Origin: JAADHX01 sp964569385
Lineage (GTDB): Bacteria > Actinomycetota > Acidimicrobiia > Acidimicrobiales > Poriferisodalaceae
NCBI GenBank assembly: GCA_964569385.1
Contig: CAZMUM010000051.1
Span: 1 to 30,537, forward strand
Direction of reading: 5' to 3'
DNA: 30,537 nucleotides
Shown here: positions 1 through 8,604 of the stretch, piece after piece
Position numbering within the stretch: position 1 is the stretch's first letter
How the letters are laid out: each line of letters opens with the position of its first letter
Position numbers and translations under genes: made by a program
Notes under the pieces: model-generated
What the model saw: the letters and a program-made list of their open reading frames with translations, nothing else
Databases searched by the model: none
What the model was told of the DNA's origin: nothing

Positions 1-693
1 TTGGCCAACGCCGACGACAACACCGCAGTGTCATTGTCATTGGCCAACGCCGAAGATGCTCTCGATTCGAGGGCGCTTCGTTACGGAGCCGACGAGCACT
101 ACGATGTTGTGTCGGCGTTCATCAAGAGCATCAGAGGCAGCGACGCCAACGCAGGCCTGTATTGGTTGGCTCGAATGGTCGAGGCTGGCGAAGACGCCCG
201 GTTCATTGCCAGGCGCCTGGTGATCTTGGCAAGCGAAGACATTGCCATGGCCGACCCGATGGCCCTCGTTGTAGCCAACGCGGCAGCTACCGCGGTCGAG
301 TTCGTGGGCCTACCGGAAGCTGGCCACAATCTCGCCCAGGCCGTGGTGCATCTGGCTACGGCACCCAAAAGCAATCGGGTGGCGGCCGGGTGGTGGGCGG
401 CAATGGCCGACGTGAAGGCCGGCAAGGGGCGCGAAGTGCCGATGCATCTACGCGATGCTCACTACAAAGGGGCCGCCAAGCTCGGACATGGGAAAGGCTA
501 CAGCTACCCCCACGACGCGGCGGCGGGGTGGGTCGACCAGCAGTACCTACCCGACGACATCTCGCAATCGAAGTACTACGACCCCAGTGGTCACGGTTTC
601 GAGGCCGACGTCTTGGAACGTGTTGCCCTCAGGAGCCGCGCTGGTAACGAGGAGCGTCAGCGACGGGCGGATACGAGGTCGGGCCCGAAGTGA
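1..693 (+). CDS. rarA: Replication-associated recombination protein A (RarA/MgsA), C-terminal part
   Basis: This is the 3' end of a gene that begins before the window; the TTG at base 1 is only where the window cuts in. The visible 230 residues correspond to the MgsA C-terminal domain that follows the AAA+ ATPase core in RarA. Recognisable family stretches are LRYGADEHYDVVSAFIKS, YWLARMVEAGEDARFIARR, LVILASEDI, FVGLPE, APKSN, HLRDA, LGHGKGY and QQYLP. RarA is a clamp-loader-like ATPase that acts at stalled replication forks together with SSB; this comes from family knowledge, since the Walker motifs lie outside the window. The stop codon overlaps the GTG start of the next gene (GTGA), which suggests co-translation. 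The last 20 residues are a basic, poorly conserved tail. Confidence 0.9.
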   Translation: MANADDNTAVSLSLANAEDALDSRALRYGADEHYDVVSAFIKSIRGSDANAGLYWLARMVEAGEDARFIARRLVILASEDIAMADPMALVVANAAATAVEFVGLPEAGHNLAQAVVHLATAPKSNRVAAGWWAAMADVKAGKGREVPMHLRDAHYKGAAKLGHGKGYSYPHDAAAGWVDQQYLPDDISQSKYYDPSGHGFEADVLERVALRSRAGNEERQRRADTRSGPK

Positions 694-1046
694 ACCAAAC
701 AGACAACTCTCAACCGGACGAGGCAATCGGCAACCGCGATTCGCTCTTCTGGGACATCGCCCAACCGCTCCTGGCTACTGGGGCCGAAGAGTCCACGATC
801 ATGGGCTATCCCTGTCTGCGAATCAACGGCGAGTTCTTCGCCAGCGTGGAGCGCGAAACTGGCGACCTCATCGTCAAGCTGCCGACCGACCGCGTGGCCC
901 AAATGATCGATGACGGAGAGGCAGTTGCGTTCGCTCCTACCGGTAGTCGAGTCGACCAATGGGCTCGCGTCTCGGCCAGAGAAGAACTGCTGTGGGTCGA
1001 GCTTATGTCGAGCGCAATCGAGTTTGTCGAAGGCAGCCAACTCTGA
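690..1046 (+). CDS. YjbR/MmcQ-like (TfoX N-terminal-like) small protein
   Basis: This 118-residue protein starts at GTG 690 and overlaps the rarA stop by 4 nt. The core (GYPCLRINGEFFASVE, then DLIVKLPTDRVAQMIDDGEA, then FAPTG and WARVS) has the pattern of the YjbR/MmcQ/TfoX-N superfamily: a small alpha/beta fold with a 'KLP..R...L...G' segment and a terminal WV/AxV strand. The molecular role of these proteins is not settled; some bind DNA or nucleotides. No signal peptide or membrane segment is visible. The tight overlap suggests an operon with rarA, but this does not define a function. The family assignment rests on motif memory only. Confidence 0.65.
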   Translation: MNQTDNSQPDEAIGNRDSLFWDIAQPLLATGAEESTIMGYPCLRINGEFFASVERETGDLIVKLPTDRVAQMIDDGEAVAFAPTGSRVDQWARVSAREELLWVELMSSAIEFVEGSQL

Positions 1047-1090
1047 GTTTGTGGCCGACCTCGACCATGCACCGCTAGCGTTGTCTCGCA

Positions 1091-1468
1091 ATGAGTACCC
1101 CGTTGAGCGCGACTGACCTCGCAGCCATTGTTGTCACAATTGTGGCCGTCGCGGCTGTCACCGCGTTGGTTATGGTCTTGTTCAGCCTCCAACGCACGCT
1201 TGTCGAGTTACGCGATGCGGCCAGGGCCCTGGTCGACGAGGCCGTACCCACAGTGATCGACCTTCGCGAAACCCTCGAACGAGCTGATACCGACCTTGAC
1301 AGGCTCGACTCGGTACTCGGAACCGCTGAGGTGTTGTCAGGAACAGTCGAATCGGCGAGCCGAATTGCCAATGCGACGGTCACCACTCCGGCTATCAAAA
1401 CCAGAGCGGCCCTAACGGGAGCACGAGGCGTCGCCCGCGGTCTTATGAGCAGAAAACCTCGTCGATGA
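1091..1468 (+). CDS. DUF948-like membrane-anchored protein
   Basis: A 125-residue protein starting at ATG 1091. Residues about 9-31 (AAIVVTIVAVAAVTALVMVLF) form one N-terminal transmembrane segment. A long amphipathic helical region follows (QRTLVELRDAARALVDEAVPTVIDLRETLERADTDL), which may be coiled coil, and then a basic C-terminus (MSRKPRR). This is the usual DUF948 architecture, and such a gene commonly sits two genes upstream of alaS in actinobacteria. The function is unknown. Its stop overlaps the next start (ATGA at 1465-1468), so the two small membrane proteins are probably translated together. Confidence 0.7.
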   Translation: MSTPLSATDLAAIVVTIVAVAAVTALVMVLFSLQRTLVELRDAARALVDEAVPTVIDLRETLERADTDLDRLDSVLGTAEVLSGTVESASRIANATVTTPAIKTRAALTGARGVARGLMSRKPRR

Positions 1469-1701
1469 TTCGACGATTTATCTGGATGGGGTTCGGTGCC
1501 GCAATGGGTGCGACGGGATGGTCCTATGCCAATCGTCGGGTTAGAGCGGTTGTGGATCGGTACGCGCCCGTCGAGGTGCGCGAACGCATGACCAACCGCG
1601 TGCAGGCAGCTTCGACCACTGTTAAGGGTGCCTTCGATGAGGGCCGGGCCGCGATGGCGGCCAAAGAACGCGAACTACGTACGCCCAAGTCGAAGCGATA
1701 G
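1465..1701 (+). CDS. Small conserved hypothetical protein upstream of alaS
   Basis: A 78-residue basic protein starting at ATG 1465 and overlapping the DUF948-like gene by 4 nt. The N-terminus (IWMGFGAAMGATGWSYA, residues 5-21) is hydrophobic and glycine-rich and could be a short membrane segment. The remainder is charged and helical, ending in KSKR. It occupies the place of the small uncharacterised protein often found between DUF948 and alaS in actinobacteria. No catalytic motif is visible, and no function is claimed. Overlap and size suggest it works with the neighbouring membrane protein. Confidence 0.65.
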   Translation: MIRRFIWMGFGAAMGATGWSYANRRVRAVVDRYAPVEVRERMTNRVQAASTTVKGAFDEGRAAMAAKERELRTPKSKR

Positions 1702-1751
1702 CGCCACAATTCGCTGAGCCGAAGTGCGCCACCACGGTAGGATCGCACGTT

Positions 1752-4367
1752 ATGGACAGCGTCGAACTGCGCAACAAATTCACCGAATTCTGGAGTCAAA
1801 AAGGCCATCAGGCTCGAGCGTCCGCGAGCTTGATTCCCCACGAGCCCACACTGCTGTTCACCGTCGCAGGCATGGTGCCGTTCATGCCGTATTTCCTTGG
1901 CGAGGAGGTCCCGCCCTCGAAGCGTATTACCACGATCCAAAAGTGTGTTCGCGCTGGCGGTAAACACAACGACCTCGACGACATCGGTCGTACGAATCGG
2001 CACTTCACCTTCTTCGAAATGATGGGCAACTTCAGTTTTGGCGACTATTTCAAACCTGAGGCCATTCCTTGGGCTTGGGAGTTCCTGACGGTTGCCCTTG
2101 GCCTCGACCCCGACAGGCTCTGGGTGACAGTTCACGTGACCGACGACGACGCCGAAGAGATCTGGAAGACCTCAGTTGGGGTGCCAGCCGACCGTATCCA
2201 AAGACTCGACAAAGACAACTGGTGGGCCGCCGGCGACACCGGGCCATGTGGGCCGTGTAGCGAGGTCTTCTACGACCTTGGCGAAGAGTTCGGTGCCGAT
2301 GGCGGCCCCGCCTTTGGTGGTGAGGAACGTTTTGTCGAAATCTGGAACCTCGTGTTCATGCAATATGCCCGCGACGCCAAGGGCGAACTGAAGGACCTCC
2401 CGGCACCGGGCATCGACACTGGTGCTGGCCTTGAGCGCATCGTGATGGTGCTTCAAGGCGTCAACTCAACCTGGGACATCGACACCTTCAAGTCTCTGTT
2501 AGGCGCAGCCGAGCGCATCACTGGGGTTGTGTACGGCCAGCACGCCGAACAAGATGTGTCTCTGCGGATATTCGCCGACCATGCCAGAGCTATGACGTTC
2601 CTCATCTCCGATGGCGTGTTCCCAACGAATGAGGATCGCGGTTATGTGCTTCGGCGAATCATTCGCAGGGCAGTTCGTCACGCGTGGGTTCTTGGGGTCA
2701 AAGATATTGTGATGCCAAAGCTCGTCGACGCGGTGGTTGACACCATGGGCGAGTCGTATCCCGAGATTGTTGCCAACCAAGGTTTCATCACCGATGTCGT
2801 GCGTCGTGAGGAAGAGCGCTTTCGCCGCACGTTGGCCACCGGAACCGAGATCCTCGATTCGGCCCTAGCCAAACTCGACCAAGGCGCGGCCCTCGAGGGC
2901 GCTGTTGCCTTCCAGCTGCACGACACTTATGGGTTTCCCGTGGAGCTCACCGAGGAGATCCTTCGCGAGCGTGGTGTCGAGCTCGACCGGGCCGGGTTCG
3001 ATGTCGAAATGACAGCCCAACAGACTCGAGCCCGCGCCGCTCGCGATAACAACGTGGGCGGCGACACCGAGGTGTACCGCCAGATCGTCGATCAGTTCGG
3101 CCAAACCGAGTTCGTACGCGGGTCGGCATCGACACAAGGTCATGTACTCGCCGTTGTTCCGATCACCGACGACCACGACGATGCGGTGTTAATCGATGGC
3201 CAAGCCAGCTTCGAAGTGTTCCTCGATCGCACTACGTTCTACGCTGAGGGTGGCGGTCAGGTTGGCGACACCGGCACCATCGAAACCGAATCTGGCACCG
3301 CAACCGTTGTCGACACAACGTCGGCCATCGCCGGGCTTAGCAGGCACACGGTAACCATCGCCGGCAAAATGTCGAGCGGCCAGGCCTCGACTTCCAACGT
3401 CGACTGGCCGCGGCGCGCTGCAATTCGTCGCAATCACACGGCCACCCACATTCTTCATTGGGCGCTACGCGAGGTTCTCGGCGACCATGTCAAACAGGCT
3501 GGTTCTTCTGTCGACAACGAACGCCTGAGATTCGACTTTAGTCACTTCGAGGCGGTTACGCCCGACCAGTTGGCCGCTGTCGAAGACATGGCTAACGCCG
3601 AGGTTCTCGACAACGAAACATGTCGTCACTACGAGACTTCTATGGAGAATGCCGAAGCCGCAGGCGCAATCGCCTTCTTCGGGGACAGGTACGGCGACGT
3701 GGTGCGGGTTCTTGAGGCCGGACGCCATAGCACCGAGTTATGTGGCGGTACTCACGTGCGGGCCCTCGGCGACATCGGCCAGGTGCGAATCGTTTCGGAG
3801 TCGTCGATTGGCTCGAACCTGCGTCGAATCGAAGCCATTACTGGAGCAGCCACTGTGCAACGTCTTCGCGCCGACGAAGAGGTCCTAAGCGATCTTGCCG
3901 ACATGCTCGCCACCACACCAGATGGCCTCACCCAAGCCATGGGCCGCAAGGTGGCCGAGGTCAAGGCGCTACAGAAGGAAGTCAAGTCGCTTCAACAGAG
4001 TGCAGCCGCCAGTAAAGCAGGCGACCTTGTCGACGATGCCGTCGACGGGGTAGTGGTTGCCCGAATCGACGGGCTCGATCGTGACACCATGCGCGACATG
4101 GCTGTGGCGGCCCGCGACGCCGACGGTATCGACGCCGTTGTACTTGCCGGTGCTGGCACCAACGGCGGAGTCGTGCTTATCTCGGCGGTCGTTCCCGGCG
4201 GAAGGTTTGTGGCCGCCGACCTCATCGACGCCGCCGCCAAGACCGTTCAAGGAGGGTTTGGCCGAAAAGGCGATCCTCCCCTCATAATCGCGGGCGGCAA
4301 GAACACCAGCCGAATCGACGATGCCCTCCAACAAGTCCGAGCTATCGCTGGAATCGATGCCGTCTGA
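1752..4367 (+). CDS. alaS: Alanine--tRNA ligase
   Basis: AlaRS charges tRNA-Ala with alanine in the cytoplasm. The protein has 871 residues, normal for the family. The N-terminal class II catalytic core begins at once (ELRNKFTEFW..KGH, TLLFTVAGMVPF, KHNDLDDIGRTNRHFTFFEM). The mid-protein has GIDTGAGLERI. The editing domain carries the zinc ligands HTATH (H562, H566) and CGGTH (C664, H668). A C-Ala-like region with coiled-coil character follows (about residues 735-760), with a glycine-rich end (GGFGRKGDPPLIIAGG). ATG 1752 is the natural start because conserved residues follow immediately. There is no clear purine-rich ribosome site; the TAGGAT at 1738-1743 could be a weak Shine-Dalgarno or a -10 box of a near-leaderless transcript, and I cannot decide. 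ruvX follows 52 nt downstream. Confidence 0.97.
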   Translation: MDSVELRNKFTEFWSQKGHQARASASLIPHEPTLLFTVAGMVPFMPYFLGEEVPPSKRITTIQKCVRAGGKHNDLDDIGRTNRHFTFFEMMGNFSFGDYFKPEAIPWAWEFLTVALGLDPDRLWVTVHVTDDDAEEIWKTSVGVPADRIQRLDKDNWWAAGDTGPCGPCSEVFYDLGEEFGADGGPAFGGEERFVEIWNLVFMQYARDAKGELKDLPAPGIDTGAGLERIVMVLQGVNSTWDIDTFKSLLGAAERITGVVYGQHAEQDVSLRIFADHARAMTFLISDGVFPTNEDRGYVLRRIIRRAVRHAWVLGVKDIVMPKLVDAVVDTMGESYPEIVANQGFITDVVRREEERFRRTLATGTEILDSALAKLDQGAALEGAVAFQLHDTYGFPVELTEEILRERGVELDRAGFDVEMTAQQTRARAARDNNVGGDTEVYRQIVDQFGQTEFVRGSASTQGHVLAVVPITDDHDDAVLIDGQASFEVFLDRTTFYAEGGGQVGDTGTIETESGTATVVDTTSAIAGLSRHTVTIAGKMSSGQASTSNVDWPRRAAIRRNHTATHILHWALREVLGDHVKQAGSSVDNERLRFDFSHFEAVTPDQLAAVEDMANAEVLDNETCRHYETSMENAEAAGAIAFFGDRYGDVVRVLEAGRHSTELCGGTHVRALGDIGQVRIVSESSIGSNLRRIEAITGAATVQRLRADEEVLSDLADMLATTPDGLTQAMGRKVAEVKALQKEVKSLQQSAAASKAGDLVDDAVDGVVVARIDGLDRDTMRDMAVAARDADGIDAVVLAGAGTNGGVVLISAVVPGGRFVAADLIDAAAKTVQGGFGRKGDPPLIIAGGKNTSRIDDALQQVRAIAGIDAV

Positions 4368-4419
4368 GCGCGCAGATGTTGCGGCCCGCTTTGGCGGTAT
4401 TGGGGTTCGTGGAGGGTAA

Positions 4420-4866
4420 GTGCGCGCCGTAGGAATCGACCTTGGCTCAAAAAGAATCGGTGTGTCGTTGTCAGACAGCGCCGGCACCCTTGCCACCCCT
4501 TATGAAGTGGTGCAACGCAGCGGCGACCGTCAGCGCGATCATCGTGCCCTCAAGGAGTTAGTCGACGAGGCCGACGCCGAGATCGTGGTGGTCGGTCTGC
4601 CACTGTCGCTCGACGGGTCCGACGGACCTCAGGCCAAGAAGTACCGCGCCGAAGCTAAGGTCATCGCCAAAGTGGTTGGTATCCCAGTCGTGGTTCACGA
4701 CGAACGATTCACTACAGTTACGGCCGAACAAACCCTCAAAGATGCCAACCTCGACGGTCGCCGTCGGCGCCAGGTCATCGACAAGGTGGCAGCAGCGGTG
4801 ATGCTCCAAGACTGGCTCGATGGTCGACGAGATCGCATCGACGGCCAAGAAGCCAATGGCCGCTGA
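4420..4866 (+). CDS. ruvX: RuvX/YqgF family, putative pre-16S rRNA nuclease
   Basis: A 148-residue protein of the RNase H-like YqgF family, implicated in 16S rRNA 5'-end maturation and formerly called a Holliday junction resolvase. Family motifs seen: GIDLGSKRIGVSLSD at the N-terminus (first acidic residue), VVVGLPLSLDGSDG in the middle, VVHDERFTT (Glu), and DKVAAAVMLQDWLD at the C-terminus (last Asp). The GTG start at 4420 is supported by a GGAGGG ribosome site at 4411-4416 and by the conserved motif beginning 4 residues later. Placement between alaS and mltG is the usual actinobacterial arrangement. The last residues (DGRRDRIDGQEANGR) are variable. Confidence 0.95.
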   Translation: MRAVGIDLGSKRIGVSLSDSAGTLATPYEVVQRSGDRQRDHRALKELVDEADAEIVVVGLPLSLDGSDGPQAKKYRAEAKVIAKVVGIPVVVHDERFTTVTAEQTLKDANLDGRRRRQVIDKVAAAVMLQDWLDGRRDRIDGQEANGR

Positions 4867-4902
4867 CACCGGTTGTGTTGCGAAGTGCGAGACAATGGTG
4901 CG

Positions 4903-6093
4903 GTGAAGACAGTTGAGCCTCAGCCGCCATCTCCGCAACGTAAATCCGCCGCGTTGCCGCCGCAACAACCAATCGAGGCACCACGAGGCAAACGCGAGCG
5001 CGAACACTGGGATTTCGAGAACGTGTATGTGCGCGGCGATCGAGGTGGTTTCTTGGCCTTCGGCGTCATTGCTGCGGTACTGATCGCAGTCGTGTGGGGC
5101 GGCTGGAGCGCCTACAAATGGGGCCTGCATCAGTTCGACCCGAGTGGTGAGCCTGGCGAGATCGTCTTGATGACCCTTCACCGTGGTGACACGTCGGCGT
5201 CGATCAGCGATCAGCTTGAGGAGCTTGGCGTGGTCGAGAGCGCGACCGCATATGAGTGGTATGTGCGGCTCAAAGGTGGAGCCAGTTTCCAAGCTGGTGA
5301 GTTTGAGTTTCAGCAAAATTCGGCGGTTTGGGATGTCATCGACGCACTTAATGGTGGCCCGGCGCGGGTGGCTCAAGCTCCAACTATTGGTATCACTTTG
5401 GTTGAGGGCCTTACCATCGAACAAATTGTCGATGCAATCGATGCCAACGACGAGCTTCAATTCGATGGCAACGACTTCCTAGCTCAACTTCGACGTGGCA
5501 ACTACAGCTCTAAGTATGGCCCAGAGCTTCCGGTGGCTCCCGAGTTCGAGGAGTATGAGGGGCTGCTGTTTCCCGAGACGTATTCGCTGTTAACAGGATC
5601 AACCGCTGACGATCTGATCGTTCAGCTGATCGACACCACCGACCGAGTGGGCGACCGTTTAGGGCTTAGCCGGGCCGAGGACCTCGTGGGTCTTACGCCA
5701 TACGAAGTACTGATCGTGGCCAGCCTCATCGAAGAAGAAGCCAGGGTCGACGGCGATCGAGCCAAGATCTCCAGGGTTATTCACAACCGACTGTTCTTCG
5801 GCATGAAGTTGGAAATCGATGCTACAACTGTTTATGCCACGGGTAACCGCGAGCTCACCCGTACCGATCTTGACAGCGACTCGCCATACAACACTCGCAA
5901 GGTTGTCGGGCTTCCCCCGACCCCGATTGCGTCGCCAAGCGAGAAATCAATCGAAGCCGCTCTGAACCCCGAAGATGGTCCGTGGCTGTTCTACGTGCTG
6001 ACAAGTCGCGATGGAACGCACTCGTTCAGCGAAACCTTCGAAGAGTTCCTCGTGAATAAAGATATCTGCATCAACCTCGGGTTCTGTGGATGA
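4903..6093 (+). CDS. mltG: Endolytic murein transglycosylase MltG (YceG-like)
   Basis: MltG cleaves nascent peptidoglycan strands at the outer face of the cytoplasmic membrane and is thought to terminate glycan synthesis. I take GTG 4903 (396 aa). In-frame TTG 4873 and GTG 4885 are possible, and none has a clear ribosome site. There is a proline-rich cytoplasmic N-terminus, one transmembrane segment (FLAFGVIAAVLIAVVWGGW), a LysM-like segment with VEGLTIEQIVDAI, then the YceG core: LLFPETYSLL, ASLIEEEARVDGDRAKISRV (catalytic Glu277, numbered from 4903, by homology to SIVEKE of E. coli MltG), HNRLFFGMKLEIDATTVYA and YNTRKVVGLPPTPIASPS. The end (NKDICINLGFCG) carries two Cys. The stop overlaps aroE (ATGA). 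Confidence 0.93.
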   Translation: MKTVEPQPPSPQRKSAALPPQQPIEAPRGKREREHWDFENVYVRGDRGGFLAFGVIAAVLIAVVWGGWSAYKWGLHQFDPSGEPGEIVLMTLHRGDTSASISDQLEELGVVESATAYEWYVRLKGGASFQAGEFEFQQNSAVWDVIDALNGGPARVAQAPTIGITLVEGLTIEQIVDAIDANDELQFDGNDFLAQLRRGNYSSKYGPELPVAPEFEEYEGLLFPETYSLLTGSTADDLIVQLIDTTDRVGDRLGLSRAEDLVGLTPYEVLIVASLIEEEARVDGDRAKISRVIHNRLFFGMKLEIDATTVYATGNRELTRTDLDSDSPYNTRKVVGLPPTPIASPSEKSIEAALNPEDGPWLFYVLTSRDGTHSFSETFEEFLVNKDICINLGFCG

Positions 6094-6950
6094 CCCTGCG
6101 AGAGTCGGCTAGCAACAAGCCGATTCTGGTCAGCGGCTCAACAAGGGTTGCCGCCGTCATCGGCGATCCGGTCGACCACTCTTTGTCACCGGCCCTGTTT
6201 AATGCAGCCTTTGCTGCGACTGGTCTCGACTGGGTCTATGCAGCGCTGCACGTATCGGCAGGTAGCGCTGCCGAGGCAATCGCAGCCATGAAGACGCTGA
6301 ACCTGGCTGGGGTTTCGGTCACGATGCCGCACAAACAAGGTGTCGCTGCTGCTGTGCATCGTTTGTCGCCAACGGCTGCCGTTCTTGGTGCGGTCAACTG
6401 CGTGTATCGCGAGGGGCGCGAACTGGTAGGCGAAAACACTGACGGCGAGGGATTCGTTCGGGCATTGTCGACGCAACTCGATTTCGATGCCCGGAATAAG
6501 GTCTGTGCGGTTCTGGGCGCAGGAGGGGCGGCTCGAGCGGTCATTGCTGCCCTAGGACATGCCGGCGCGGCTCGGGTTGTTGTCATTGGCCGAACGTCGG
6601 CCAATGCCGAGGCAGCAGCGCTTATGGCCGGCGGTATCGCCGTCGTTGGTTCCCAAGACTCGGTTGCCGACGCCGATCTCATCGTGAACGCCACCCCGGT
6701 GGGGATGGATGGCACCACAACCCCGCTCGACGCTACGCTTATCTCGAGCGGTCAGCATGTCGCCGATCTCATCTACCAGCCCGCAGAGACCCCGTTGTTG
6801 CGGTCGGCCTCGGCCGCCGGAGCCAGCACCATGAACGGCCTCGAGATGCTGGTCCAACAGGGGGCCATTCAATTCGAGCTATGGACGGGACTACCGGCAC
6901 CCGTCGACCAGATGCGGACCGCGGCCGCAAGCGAACTCGCTCTTCGTTAG
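6090..6950 (+). CDS. aroE: Shikimate dehydrogenase
   Basis: AroE reduces 3-dehydroshikimate to shikimate with NADPH in aromatic amino acid synthesis. The 286 residues show the full family set: VIGDPVDHSLSPALFN (substrate site), VTMPHKQGV with catalytic K82, NTDGEGF with catalytic D118, the glycine-rich cofactor loop VLGAGGAARAVIAAL, VVIGRTSANAE (NADPH specificity region), DLIVNATPVGMDG and NGLEMLVQQGAIQFELWTG. ATG 6090 overlaps the mltG stop by 4 nt, so translation is probably coupled. The 81-nt gap after its stop (6951-7031) separates it from the pilus genes and would have to contain any pil promoter; I see no convincing -35/-10 pair there. Confidence 0.96.
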   Translation: MTLRESASNKPILVSGSTRVAAVIGDPVDHSLSPALFNAAFAATGLDWVYAALHVSAGSAAEAIAAMKTLNLAGVSVTMPHKQGVAAAVHRLSPTAAVLGAVNCVYREGRELVGENTDGEGFVRALSTQLDFDARNKVCAVLGAGGAARAVIAALGHAGAARVVVIGRTSANAEAAALMAGGIAVVGSQDSVADADLIVNATPVGMDGTTTPLDATLISSGQHVADLIYQPAETPLLRSASAAGASTMNGLEMLVQQGAIQFELWTGLPAPVDQMRTAAASELALR

Positions 6951-7031
6951 AGGCCCAGTGTCCGTCAGAAGCCCGATGTTTGGAGTCCACATCGCACTTA
7001 GCTAACCCATAGGGCGGTCGACAGGGCTGCC

Positions 7032-8555
7032 ATGGTCCAGACATCTTCGCGCCAACTTGGCGAACTGCTCCTTGAGCGCAAGGTTCTATCCCGCGACGTG
7101 CTCGAGTTGGTGCTCGACCGTGAAGCGCGCGAGGGAACGCCGATCGCGGCCTTGCTCGTTCAGGAAGGCATCGTCGGCGAGAAGGACATTATTGCCGCGG
7201 TGGCTCAGCAGGTCGGCGTCGATTTTGTCGACCTTGCCCTTCATCCGGTTAGGCCAGACCTCGAAGGCAAACTCCCTGCCGACATTGCTCGATCTCATCG
7301 GGCCGTAGTTATTGACAAGAACAAAGACGGTTATGTCGTTGCGATGGAGAACCCGTCGGACGATGAAGCCCTTGCCGCGGTGGCGAGTTGCCTCGAAGTC
7401 GAATTCGCCACGTGCCTCGCGGTACGAAGCGAGATCGAGTTGCTTCACGACAACATGTACGGCGCCGAGGTGCGCGGCGACGTAGTTACCGATACCCACA
7501 TCAACGAACTGCTCGAACGCGTCGTCGACCTAGGTGGCTCCGACCTCCACATGTCGACTGGGCTGCATCCGGCGGTGCGGGTAAACGGCGAGATGAAACA
7601 GCTGACGGAGTTCGAGGTTCTGAACCCGTCTGAGATTCGCCGCATGGTTTATGACATTCTGACTCAGAAGCAGCGCGAGAAGTTCGAGACCGACTTCGAG
7701 CTGGACACCAGCCACTCGATTCCCGGCAAGGGTCGTTTTCGCGTAAACGTGTTCTTCCAACGCAACTCTGTTGGCGCGGTCATGCGTACGATCCCAGACA
7801 CCATCGTGCCTCTCCAATCGCTCGGGTTACCAGATTCGGTGACGCAATTCACCGAGATCCACCGAGGCCTCGTACTCGTAACCGGACCAACCGGCTCGGG
7901 AAAGTCGACAACCCTTGCCTCGATCATCGATGTCGTGAACTCGACTCGGGCCGGTCACATCATGACCGTCGAAGACCCGATCGAGTTCATTCACCAACAC
8001 AAGAAGTCGATCGTCAACCAGCGCGAGATCGGTGAAGACACCCACTCATTCAGTAAGGCCCTGAAACATGTTTTGCGCCAGGACCCAGACGTCATTCTGG
8101 TTGGCGAGATGCGCGACCTCGAAACGATTCATACCGCGCTAACTGCCGCCGAGACCGGTCACCTTGTGTTCGGAACCCTTCACACCCAAGACGCGCCACA
8201 GTCCATCGATCGCATCATCGATGTGTTCCCTGCCCATCAGCAGGCGCAGGTTCGGGTGCAGCTGTCTTCTTCGCTGATGGGTGTTGTAACTCAGCAACTG
8301 CTGCCCAAAGCCGATGGGCCAGGCCGAGCTGTGGCGTGTGAGGTCATGGTGGTTACGCCCGCCATTCGGAACCTCATTCGCGAAGGCAAAACCCATCAGA
8401 TCTATTCGTCGTTGCAGACAGGTGGGTCGTTCGGCATGCAGACGATGGACCAGTCATTGGCGCGCCTGGTGCGGCGTGGTTCGGTCACTGTCCACGATGC
8501 GGTCGACCGGTGCAGCAACGAAAAGGACCTCAAACGAATGATTAGCCAGGGTTAA
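7032..8555 (+). CDS. Type IV pilus ATPase: PilT-type core with MshEN-like N-terminal domain
   Basis: A 507-residue secretion-type hexameric ATPase that powers pilus dynamics at the inner face of the membrane. Residues about 7-115 resemble an MshEN/T2SSE N-terminal domain (QLGELLLERKVLSRDVL, then ALLVQEGIVGEKDI), a feature usual in PilB/MshE rather than PilT. From about 154 the sequence is PilT-like: SDLHMSTGLHPAVRVNGEM, Walker A GPTGSGKS (285-292), the Asp-box-like VEDPIEF, Walker B region DPDVILVGEMRD (351-362), the His-box region GHLVFGTLHT, and the PilT hallmark AIRNLIRE (444-451). The tetracysteine zinc motif of PilB is absent. No other ATPase is visible in the locus, so whether this one extends, retracts or does both is open. 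It is followed by pilC after 49 nt. ATG 7032 lacks a strong ribosome site. Confidence 0.92.
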   Translation: MVQTSSRQLGELLLERKVLSRDVLELVLDREAREGTPIAALLVQEGIVGEKDIIAAVAQQVGVDFVDLALHPVRPDLEGKLPADIARSHRAVVIDKNKDGYVVAMENPSDDEALAAVASCLEVEFATCLAVRSEIELLHDNMYGAEVRGDVVTDTHINELLERVVDLGGSDLHMSTGLHPAVRVNGEMKQLTEFEVLNPSEIRRMVYDILTQKQREKFETDFELDTSHSIPGKGRFRVNVFFQRNSVGAVMRTIPDTIVPLQSLGLPDSVTQFTEIHRGLVLVTGPTGSGKSTTLASIIDVVNSTRAGHIMTVEDPIEFIHQHKKSIVNQREIGEDTHSFSKALKHVLRQDPDVILVGEMRDLETIHTALTAAETGHLVFGTLHTQDAPQSIDRIIDVFPAHQQAQVRVQLSSSLMGVVTQQLLPKADGPGRAVACEVMVVTPAIRNLIREGKTHQIYSSLQTGGSFGMQTMDQSLARLVRRGSVTVHDAVDRCSNEKDLKRMISQG

Positions 8556-8604
8556 GACCCACATACCGACGCGACGATATTGAGTTCAGGGGAAACCAGA
8601 CGAG

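Noticed and set aside
7032..8555. Calling the pilus ATPase PilB
   Set aside because: The core has the AIRNLIRE motif of PilT and lacks the PilB tetracysteine motif; only the N-terminal domain is PilB-like.
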